Source of the DNA: Akkermansia muciniphila
GTDB taxonomy: Bacteria > Verrucomicrobiota > Verrucomicrobiia > Verrucomicrobiales > Akkermansiaceae
Length of the DNA: 60,947 bases
Direction: 5' to 3'
NCBI GenBank assembly: GCA_004557455.1
Contig: SFDX01000031.1
Coordinates: forward strand, 1-60,947
The notes below the pieces were generated by a model, which saw only the letters and a program-made list of their open reading frames with translations, was not told the origin of the DNA and searched no databases. Made by a program: the position numbers and the translations under genes. This document shows positions 51,045 through 58,135 of this stretch, in pieces (position 1 is the stretch's first letter; every line of letters begins with the position of its first letter).

Positions 51045-53726
51045 ATGAACATAGCACTGGCAGGCAACCCGAACAGCGGCAAGACCTCCCTCTTCAATGA
51101 ACTGACAGGCGGCAACCAATACGTAGGCAACTGGCCCGGGGTGACCGTCGAGAAGAAAACCGGCACCCTGCGCGAGCACCCGGAGGTGAAGCTGGTCGAC
51201 CTCCCCGGCATCTACTCCCTCGCCCCCTACTCCCCGGAGGAGGTGGTAACACGGCAGTACCTGACGGAAGGCAAGCCGGACCTCATCGTCAACGTGGTTG
51301 ATGCCACGAACGCCGAGCGCAACCTGTACCTCACGAGCCAACTCATCGAAACCGGCATCCCCGTCATCATCGCGCTGAACATGATCGACCTAGCCCAAGA
51401 GCGCGGGGACAAGGTATACCCCGCCGCGCTGGCGAAGGCCCTCGGCTGCCCCGTGGTAGCGGTCAGCGCCCTGAAACAAACCGGCTTGGCGGAGCTGCGA
51501 CGCCTGATGGTGGCCCCCCTGCCCAAGCCCGCCAAGCCCCTGCACCTGCGCCCGGAGTTGGAGGAAGCCCTCACGAGCGTACGGCAGCTCACCCTCTGCG
51601 ACCGCCGCCGCGCCCTGCTTCTGCTGGGGGGCGACCCGGAGGAAACCGCCCGCCTGAACCATGAGCAGGCAAACGCCGTCGACACCCTGCGCCTGCACCT
51701 GGAAAAGACCTGCGGAGACGACGCCGTTTCACTCATCGCCGGCAGCCGCTACGATGCCATCGGCGCCCTCCTCCCCGCCGTCATCGAGAAGGCCCCCGCC
51801 GGCCGCGACCTCTCCCGCCGGGTGGACGCCCTGCTCACGCACCGAGTTTTCGGCCTGCTCATCTTCGTGGCCGTCATGTGGTGCATCTACTACCTCTCCA
51901 TCGAAACCATCGGCACCTGGGGCACGGACTGGGCCAACGACGTCCTCTTCGGCAGCATCATGGGGGACTGGCTGGGCGGCTTCATCGGCAGCGCGCCCGC
52001 CGGCATCGAGTCCATGCTCATCATCAGCAGCGTGGTAGGCATGAGCCTGCTCTTCCCGCCCACCCTGCGACGCCTGCATGATGTGGGGCTGAACGGCTCC
52101 TGGCTCTACCTGGCCCTAGCGCCCTTCGTGCTGGAATACATCTGCCCGCACGGACCGGATTGGCTGCACACAGGCTTACTCTGGCTGCTGATGGGGGCGA
52201 ATGCGCTGCTTCTGCTCATCTGCCTGAGCTTCCCGGGGCACCGCAGTGCCAATGCCTACGGGGACTCCACACAGCGTTTCTGCCGCAATCCCTTCCGCAT
52301 CAGCGGACGCAGCGGTCGCACGGAATTCGCGGTCTGGTTCGTTATCCTGAGTGCCGTTTCTTTCGGCATCGGGCTCCTGGGGCGGGCACAGTTGGCATGC
52401 AGTGAACAGGTCTCGTCCCTCATCAGCAACGGCATTGTGGCCGGTGTGGGAGCGGTGCTGGGCTTCCTGCCGCAGATGGCGGTGCTCTTCCTGCTGCTCT
52501 CCCTGCTGGAGGACTGCGGCTACATGTCCCGCGTGGCGTTCATGATGGACCGCATCTTCCGCACCATCGGCCTCTCCGGCAAATCGTTCATCCCGCTGCT
52601 GGTGGGTATGGGCTGTGGCGTGCCGGGCATCATGGCCACCCGCACCATCGAGAACGAGAAAGACCGCCGCATGTCCGTGATGCTCACCACCTTCGTGCCC
52701 TGCAGTGCCAAAATCCCCGTCATCGCGCTGGTAGCCGCCCTGTTGGGCGGGGATGCCAACACGGCCACCATCGCCTACTGCGCGGGCTTCGGGTCGGTAA
52801 TCATCAGTGGCTTCATGCTGCGCAAGACGCACCTCTTCCGCGGCGGCTACACCCCCTTCGTCATGGAGCTGCCGCCCTACCACCGCCCCGCAGCGGCGAA
52901 CATCAACCTGCGCACCATGGAGCGTTGCCAAGCGTTCGTGAAAAAGGCCGGTACCATCATCTTCCTCGCCTCGGCTGCCGTCTGGTTCCTGGGTAATTAT
53001 AACACGCGCCTGCAGTACCTGGGCGCGGATACCGAGGGCAACGAGCAGGCGGTGGAGCAATCCATGCTGGCGGATGTCGGCCAGAATCTGGCCCCGCTGT
53101 TTGCCCCGCTGGGCTGGGGTGAATGGAGGCCGGCTGTGGCGGCGGTCTCGGGGCTCATCGCCAAGGAGAACGTGGTAGGTACCCTGGGTGTACTCTATGC
53201 CCGCAATACCCCCGCAGAGGCCGCCGAGGGCGATTCCGATGCGCCGGAGGAGGAGGGATCCGAGTCCCCTGCCCGCACCTCCAACCTGCCCAAGTGCAAC
53301 GCCTTCACTGCACTCACCCTGGGGCTGTGGCTCAGCGACCCGCAGACCACCGCGCCCCTGACCGAGCCGGCGGAGGAGGAAGAAGAGGAGGACGAGGAGG
53401 CAGAATGCCGCGGCATTGCGGCGGACCTCCGGGCGGCGAAGGCCTTCGACGGGCTCAGTGCCATGTCCTTCCTGCTCTTCAACCTGCTGTGCGCCCCCTG
53501 CTTTGCCGCCTGCGGTGCCATACGCCGCGAGATGAACAGTGCGCGCTGGACCGCCTTTGCGCTGGGTTATCAATGTGCCTGGGCCTACATCGTGGCCTTC
53601 CTCACCTACAGCATCGGCTCGCTCTGCACGGGCGGCGGCTTCGGCACCGCGCAAACGGTCGCCTGCGCGCTCGCGCTCGGCCTGCTCTGCCTCATCTTCC
53701 GCCCCATGCCCCAAACCAAATCCTGA
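51045..53726 (+). CDS. feoB: FeoB with an inserted DUF805-like segment
   Basis: The 893-residue ferrous-iron transporter of the inner membrane. The N-terminal G domain has GNPNSGKTSLFNEL (about 7-20), the switch region YVGNWPGVTVEKKTG, DLPGIYSL and NMID; gate motifs GFLPQMAVLFLLLSLLEDCGYMSR and VGMGCGVPGIMATRTIE follow. At 893 residues it is over 100 longer than usual. Residues about 325-445 are not FeoB-like: FPPTLRRLHDVGLNGSW, a two-helix stretch, SANAYG, then NPFRISGRSGRTEFAVWF are DUF805 motifs, in an order suggesting a permuted copy or parts of two copies, placed just before the first gate motif. An acidic loop (EEEEEEDEEAE) lies near residue 775. The frame is intact. Confidence 0.93.
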   Translation: MNIALAGNPNSGKTSLFNELTGGNQYVGNWPGVTVEKKTGTLREHPEVKLVDLPGIYSLAPYSPEEVVTRQYLTEGKPDLIVNVVDATNAERNLYLTSQLIETGIPVIIALNMIDLAQERGDKVYPAALAKALGCPVVAVSALKQTGLAELRRLMVAPLPKPAKPLHLRPELEEALTSVRQLTLCDRRRALLLLGGDPEETARLNHEQANAVDTLRLHLEKTCGDDAVSLIAGSRYDAIGALLPAVIEKAPAGRDLSRRVDALLTHRVFGLLIFVAVMWCIYYLSIETIGTWGTDWANDVLFGSIMGDWLGGFIGSAPAGIESMLIISSVVGMSLLFPPTLRRLHDVGLNGSWLYLALAPFVLEYICPHGPDWLHTGLLWLLMGANALLLLICLSFPGHRSANAYGDSTQRFCRNPFRISGRSGRTEFAVWFVILSAVSFGIGLLGRAQLACSEQVSSLISNGIVAGVGAVLGFLPQMAVLFLLLSLLEDCGYMSRVAFMMDRIFRTIGLSGKSFIPLLVGMGCGVPGIMATRTIENEKDRRMSVMLTTFVPCSAKIPVIALVAALLGGDANTATIAYCAGFGSVIISGFMLRKTHLFRGGYTPFVMELPPYHRPAAANINLRTMERCQAFVKKAGTIIFLASAAVWFLGNYNTRLQYLGADTEGNEQAVEQSMLADVGQNLAPLFAPLGWGEWRPAVAAVSGLIAKENVVGTLGVLYARNTPAEAAEGDSDAPEEEGSESPARTSNLPKCNAFTALTLGLWLSDPQTTAPLTEPAEEEEEEDEEAECRGIAADLRAAKAFDGLSAMSFLLFNLLCAPCFAACGAIRREMNSARWTAFALGYQCAWAYIVAFLTYSIGSLCTGGGFGTAQTVACALALGLLCLIFRPMPQTKS

Positions 53727-53735
53727 TTTTTCACC

Positions 53736-53882
53736 ATGCAAGACATCATCATCATCGCTCTCCTGGCCCTTGCTGCCGCCTATGCCTTCTCCTGCGCCCT
53801 GCGCAACCAAGGCAACTGCGAAAGCGGCTGCGGATGCTCCGGTTGCTCGGGGCACTGCAGGGATAAGAAGAACAAGTCCTGA
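53736..53882 (+). CDS. FeoB-associated Cys-rich membrane protein
   Basis: A 48-residue product: MQDIIIIALLALAAAYAFSCAL forms one helix, then eight cysteines in all, with CESGCGCSGCSGHC after the helix. This is the pattern of the FeoB-associated Cys-rich family (FeoC-like position), which may hold iron or tune FeoB. It lies nine bases after feoB and 16 before the porin gene. Confidence 0.85.
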   Translation: MQDIIIIALLALAAAYAFSCALRNQGNCESGCGCSGCSGHCRDKKNKS

Positions 53883-53898
53883 CCCACTTCTCACAACC

Positions 53899-55134
53899 AT
53901 GAATACAAAACCCATAATCAAAGCACTCCTGCCCGCCGCTGCCTTCTGCGCGGTGTCGGCAGTCGCAGAAGAGGCAGCCCCCTCCGCCGGGCAGCTCCTT
54001 CAGGATATGAACATGTTTGTGCCCGAGGACGGTGCGCCGTCCATCAAGGTGCAGGCGAATGAGAAGTTCGGCACTCAGTGGGCCGTCGATGCCGCTTACA
54101 GCGCGCTCTCTGCCACCCACACCCTGCCGGACAGCAACCGCAAGGCCACCTACGCTCTGCTGCACGCGCAGCTCAACCAGCGCCTGTGGGAGACCTCGCC
54201 CGGGGTGTCAACCTGGCTGCGCGCGGAGTTCTCCGGCTCCTGGGGGCTGGATGCCTCCACCGCCCGCCGTCGCAAGACGAGCATCACGGAGGCCACGGGG
54301 TCCGCACATTCGCCGCACGCTGACATCTTCGAGCCGCATTCAGCCGTCCTGCCGGAGCTCGCTCTCATGCAGTATTTCGCGGGTAACCGTGCCTGCGTCA
54401 TCGCGGGTATGGTCAACCTCACCAACTACTTCGATGCGGTCAGTCTGGCGAATGACTCCTTCCATTCCTTCGCGAACGCAAGCTTCGTCAACTCCACCGT
54501 CCTGCCCCTGCCGGACAGCAACCTGGGGGCCGTGGTTCAGTGGCAGCCCACGGACACGGACTACCTGATGGCGGCGTTTGCCCGCACCCACACCGAGCCC
54601 GGTTACAATCCCTTCCGCACCGGCAAGGGCTATGTGATCACGGCGGAGTGGGGCCGCACGTGGGCGGAGGGCAAGCTCACCTCGCGCATCACGCCCTTCA
54701 TCGAGCGCACACCGAACGAGGACACGGATGGGCAGCTCAAGAGCCGCACGAATTACGGCATCTCGGGCTCGCTGGAGTACGCGCCCTGCGATGCCTGCGC
54801 TTTCTTCACCCGCGCCGGCTTCGGGGCCGAGCAGGAGCTGGGCAACGTGTTCGATTTCTCCGTCGGCACGCACCTCCGTCTCATCCCCTCGCGGGAGGAT
54901 GACTTCCTCGGCATCGCCTACGGCGTCTGCAATGCCGCCCACCGAGGCATCGACTGGGCGGACACCGGCCACACCATGCGCCACCGCCGCGAGCAGAATC
55001 TGGAGGTTGTCTACAACCTCCAAATCACGGATTACTTCAAGATCATGCCGCATTACCAATACACTGCTAACCCGAACGGAAGCACCCGCGGCTCCGCTCA
55101 CCTGTTCGGCATCCAGGCTATCTTTTCCTTCTGA
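53899..55134 (+). CDS. OprB-type outer-membrane porin
   Basis: A 411-residue exported beta-barrel with a signal peptide (ending AVSAVAEE). AVLPELALMQYF, NYFDAVSLANDSFHSFANASFVNS, YLMAAFARTHTEPGYNPF and a C-terminal phenylalanine (IQAIFSF) match carbohydrate-selective OprB porins. It is the last gene of the feo unit, only 16 bases downstream, so its natural role may be passage of iron or iron-chelate across the outer membrane instead of sugars; that is inference. Terminator at 55168-55197. Confidence 0.85.
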   Translation: MNTKPIIKALLPAAAFCAVSAVAEEAAPSAGQLLQDMNMFVPEDGAPSIKVQANEKFGTQWAVDAAYSALSATHTLPDSNRKATYALLHAQLNQRLWETSPGVSTWLRAEFSGSWGLDASTARRRKTSITEATGSAHSPHADIFEPHSAVLPELALMQYFAGNRACVIAGMVNLTNYFDAVSLANDSFHSFANASFVNSTVLPLPDSNLGAVVQWQPTDTDYLMAAFARTHTEPGYNPFRTGKGYVITAEWGRTWAEGKLTSRITPFIERTPNEDTDGQLKSRTNYGISGSLEYAPCDACAFFTRAGFGAEQELGNVFDFSVGTHLRLIPSREDDFLGIAYGVCNAAHRGIDWADTGHTMRHRREQNLEVVYNLQITDYFKIMPHYQYTANPNGSTRGSAHLFGIQAIFSF

Positions 55135-55167
55135 TCCTTCTGATATTCAGGCTGTATGTGTATGCTC

Positions 55168-55197
55168 ACGCGCCGGGTTCACCCCCGGCGCGTTTTT
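55168..55197 (+). terminator. terminator of the feo unit
   Basis: ACGCGCCGGG (55168-55177) pairs with CCCGGCGCGT (55184-55193), followed by TTTT. Confidence 0.85.
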
Positions 55198-55389
55198 GTA
55201 CCCGCGATTTCAGTTTTTTTCCCCCGGCACGGCAGGCTATACATGAACGATAACAATAAAAAAATTGTGTACCCGGTACTGCGTTTTTGTGTACCCGAAT
55301 TGTGTACCGCTCCGCGCCCGGGGAGCGGATCTCCCTTGAAAAGAAAGACCCTGCAGGGTTTTAAACCGCAGGGCGCAATGTTAATTTTA

Positions 55390-55477
55390 CGGAGAGAAAG
55401 GGATTCGAACCCTTGGTGACATTCCTGCCACGCTCGATTTCGAGTCGAGTGCCTTAGACCAACTCAGCCATCTCTCC
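55390..55477 (-). tRNA. tRNA-Ser (CGA)
   Basis: On the minus strand GGAGAGA (55471-55477) pairs with TCTCTCC (55391-55397). The anticodon arm is CTCGA-CTCGAAA-TCGAG with anticodon CGA, and a long variable arm and a GGTTCGAATCC T-loop follow. Discriminator G at 55390; CCA is not encoded. Confidence 0.95.
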
Positions 55478-55610
55478 ATACTCGGCGGGTAGCCTGCGGG
55501 CAGCATTATGCAGGAGAGGGGCGAGGAAGTCAAGCATTTTTCGCGTCAAAAAAGCAGAAAAAGCGGACCCCGCGCCGTTTCGGGAGCGGCGCGGGGCAGG
55601 TATCGGAGTG

Positions 55611-55697
55611 CGGATGGGGTGGGATTCGAACCCACGGAAGGGGTAAACCTTCGGCGGTTTTCAAGACCGCTGCATTCAACCGCTCTGCCACCCATCC
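55611..55697 (-). tRNA. tRNA-Ser (TGA)
   Basis: On the minus strand GGATGGG (55691-55697) is the 5' acceptor arm pairing with 55612-55618. The anticodon arm is GCGGT-CTTGAAA-ACCGC with anticodon TGA, and there is a long variable arm. CCA is not encoded. Confidence 0.95.
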
Positions 55698-55774
55698 GGG
55701 GAGACCTCACGGCGAGGTGCGGGGTATGGTAGCACAAAAGCGGGGCCAAGGCAAGCGCAAATGTAAAAAAAGAG

Positions 55775-55803
55775 TTGCCAAACGGGGCAAAAAAGGCTAT
55801 ACT
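55775..55803 (+). promoter_or_regulatory. plsY promoter
   Basis: TTGCCA (55775-55780), 17-base spacer, TATACT (55798-55803), 11 bases before the plsY ATG. Confidence 0.75.
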
Positions 55804-55814
55804 GGGCAACGCAG

Positions 55815-56465
55815 ATGGAGATTTGGGAATACATTGCATGGGTTGCAGCGGCCTACTTGGTAGGCTCGGTACCGTTCGGTTACTTGGCCGGGCGAGTGAA
55901 CGGGATGGATTTACGCGAGCACGGCTCGCACAACATAGGGGCCACGAATGCGGTGCGGGTGCTGGGCAAGCGCTGGGGCATACCGGTGTTTTTCTGCGAT
56001 TTTCTGAAGGGCTATGTTCCCCCTGCCCTGCTCATCGGGCGGCTGGGCTGCGCGATAACAGAGTTTGACACGGCGCAGATGGGGCTGTTTTTGGCCGTGT
56101 TGGCGGCGGTGGTGCTGGGGCACACCTTCACTTGTTTTCTGCGCTTCCGGGGCGGCAAGGGGGTAGCAACCACGGCGGGGGCCCTGTTTGCGCTCTCCCT
56201 GTGGGTGGGCGGTGCGGCCGTGCTGGTGTGGTTACTCTGTATGCTGGTAACGCGCTACGTCTCGCTCTCCAGCTTGGTGGCGGGGCTGGGCATGCTGGCG
56301 GCGGCTGCGGTACAGTTCCGGGGGCAGGACGGCGAGCTGAGCACGGCGGATGCCATGCTGCTGGGCTTGCTGGGCCTGCTGTATGTGCTGGTGGTCGTGA
56401 AGCACCGCAGCAACATCGTACGCCTCGTCTGCGGAACGGAACCCAAAGCTTTCAGTAAACATTAA
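55815..56465 (+). CDS. plsY: PlsY, glycerol-3-phosphate acyltransferase
   Basis: A 216-residue inner-membrane enzyme that acylates glycerol-3-phosphate from acyl-phosphate. LVGSVPFGYLAGRV, DLREHGSHNIGATNAVRVLGKRWGI, LGHTFTCFLRFRGGKGVATTAG are the three conserved motifs. It is followed after three bases by gpsA, which makes its substrate. Confidence 0.95.
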   Translation: MEIWEYIAWVAAAYLVGSVPFGYLAGRVNGMDLREHGSHNIGATNAVRVLGKRWGIPVFFCDFLKGYVPPALLIGRLGCAITEFDTAQMGLFLAVLAAVVLGHTFTCFLRFRGGKGVATTAGALFALSLWVGGAAVLVWLLCMLVTRYVSLSSLVAGLGMLAAAAVQFRGQDGELSTADAMLLGLLGLLYVLVVVKHRSNIVRLVCGTEPKAFSKH

Positions 56466-56468
56466 CTT

Positions 56469-57482
56469 ATGGAACGACTTTTCAAGAAAACAGCGGTTAT
56501 CGGCGCCGGTGCCTGGGGCACTGCCCTGGCCCTGACGGCAGCGTATAACGGCGATCCCGTGGTGCTTTGGACCTATCTGGAGAAAGAGGCGGCGCAGATA
56601 CGCGAGACGCGCCTGAGCCTCTGCCCCGTGGAGGGTGCGGTGCCGCTGCCGGAGAATGTGCTGGTGACGAGTGATTGGGCCGATGTGGCCGGGGCGGATC
56701 TGGTCATTGTGGTGGTGCCCAGTGTGGTGATGCGGCGCGTGGCCTGCAGCTTGGCCTCTGCCGGCTTGGCGGAGAATGCCGTGGTGGTGAGCTGCTCTAA
56801 GGGTATCGAGAAGGACAGCAACCTGCTCATGTCCCAACTGTTAGAAGCGGAGCTGCGCTGCCCCGTGGGTGCGCTCTCCGGCCCCAATCATGCGGAAAAT
56901 GTGGTGCTGCAAAAACCCAGCCTCACTTTGGTGGGCTTTGCGGACCCGGCGATGGCGGAGGCGGTGCAGCACCGGCTGAGCACGCCCTTTATGCGCATTT
57001 ATACCACAACCGATGTGGTGGGCATGCAGTGCGGCGGTGCCATGAAGAATGTCTACGCCCTGGCCTGCGGTATTTGCGCCGGGTTGGAGCTGGGCGACAA
57101 CGCGCTGGCGGCGGTAGCAACGCGCGGGCTGGCGGAGATGACGCGCCTGGGCATTGCCTGCGGTGGGCATATGGATACCTTTATGGGTCTCTCCGGCGTG
57201 GGGGACCTGATGGTTACCTGCTACTCGCACCACAGCCGCAACCAGACGGCGGGCCGCCTGATTGCCAAGGGAACCCCGGCCTGCGAGTGTCAAAAGGAGA
57301 TCGGCCAGGTGGTGGAGGGGATTCCGAACACGCTCTCGCTCTACCAGTTGGCGCGCAAGAAGGGCGTGCGCACCCCCATTGCGGATGCGATGTACGAGAT
57401 CATCTACAAGGGAGTTGCCCCGCAAACCGTGCTGAATGAGCTGATGACGCGCGAGCTGCGGGAGGAAAATGTGGTGCTGTAG
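56469..57482 (+). CDS. gpsA: GpsA, glycerol-3-phosphate dehydrogenase
   Basis: The 337-residue NAD(P)-dependent enzyme that makes sn-glycerol-3-phosphate from DHAP. GAGAWGTALALTAA binds the nucleotide, SGPNHAENV and the catalytic lysine in GGAMKNVYALACGI follow, and the C-terminus has MGLSGVGDLMVTCYS. It forms an operon with plsY for phospholipid head-group synthesis. Confidence 0.95.
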   Translation: MERLFKKTAVIGAGAWGTALALTAAYNGDPVVLWTYLEKEAAQIRETRLSLCPVEGAVPLPENVLVTSDWADVAGADLVIVVVPSVVMRRVACSLASAGLAENAVVVSCSKGIEKDSNLLMSQLLEAELRCPVGALSGPNHAENVVLQKPSLTLVGFADPAMAEAVQHRLSTPFMRIYTTTDVVGMQCGGAMKNVYALACGICAGLELGDNALAAVATRGLAEMTRLGIACGGHMDTFMGLSGVGDLMVTCYSHHSRNQTAGRLIAKGTPACECQKEIGQVVEGIPNTLSLYQLARKKGVRTPIADAMYEIIYKGVAPQTVLNELMTRELREENVVL

Positions 57483-57547
57483 CGCGCTGCCTGTAGAATC
57501 CGCCGTTGTCTTTCCGTTCTCCTAAGGGAAGCACACTCCACACTCTC

Positions 57548-58135
57548 ATGGCAACAGATTTACCGGGTAACCTCTGGCTGGCGGAACTTTGGCAGGAACA
57601 CAAGGAACGGCTGCTGAAGCTACTGACGCTGCGCATGCCGCCCGTGCTGCTGCGCCGCATGAGTCCGGAGGATCTGCTGCAGGAGACTTACTTGGCTTGC
57701 GGTGCCCGCTTGGGCTTTCTGATGGCCGAACCGGAGGTGCCGGTGTATGTTAAATTGCGCCGCATTGCACTGCAGACCCTCACCGACCGCGAGCGCTACC
57801 ACTTGGGTGCCGGGAAACGCGACGCCATGAAGGAGAATACCCCCGATGCCGATGAGACGGACGGGGCGATGGATGCTTGGGCGGGCTTTGCGGACTCGAT
57901 TTCCAGTCCGCGTTCACATATCGAAAAGTTGGAGCGCCGCGCGCTCATTCGCCGCCTGTTGCAGGAGATGCCGGAGATGGACCGGGAAATCCTGCAGTTG
58001 CGCCATTTCGAGGAGATGAGCAACAGAGAGTGTGCCGCTGCCTTGGGCATTGCGGATAAGGCTGCCAGTATACGCTACGTGCGCGCCCTCAAGCGCTTCC
58101 GGGACGCCCTGGTCGGCTCCGGTCTATTCTGTTGA
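57548..58135 (+). CDS. ECF-type sigma factor
   Basis: A 195-residue sigma factor. Region 2 is MSPEDLLQETYLACGARL, and region 4 is LLQEMPEMDREILQLRHFEEMSNRECAAALGIADKAASIRYVRALKRFRDAL. It directly precedes and overlaps (four bases) a Ser/Thr kinase gene, as in the kinase-linked ECF groups of Planctomycetes and Verrucomicrobia, where the kinase is thought to control the sigma factor. Start ATG 57548 was chosen; a TTG 42 bases upstream gives 14 extra residues. Confidence 0.82.
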   Translation: MATDLPGNLWLAELWQEHKERLLKLLTLRMPPVLLRRMSPEDLLQETYLACGARLGFLMAEPEVPVYVKLRRIALQTLTDRERYHLGAGKRDAMKENTPDADETDGAMDAWAGFADSISSPRSHIEKLERRALIRRLLQEMPEMDREILQLRHFEEMSNRECAAALGIADKAASIRYVRALKRFRDALVGSGLFC

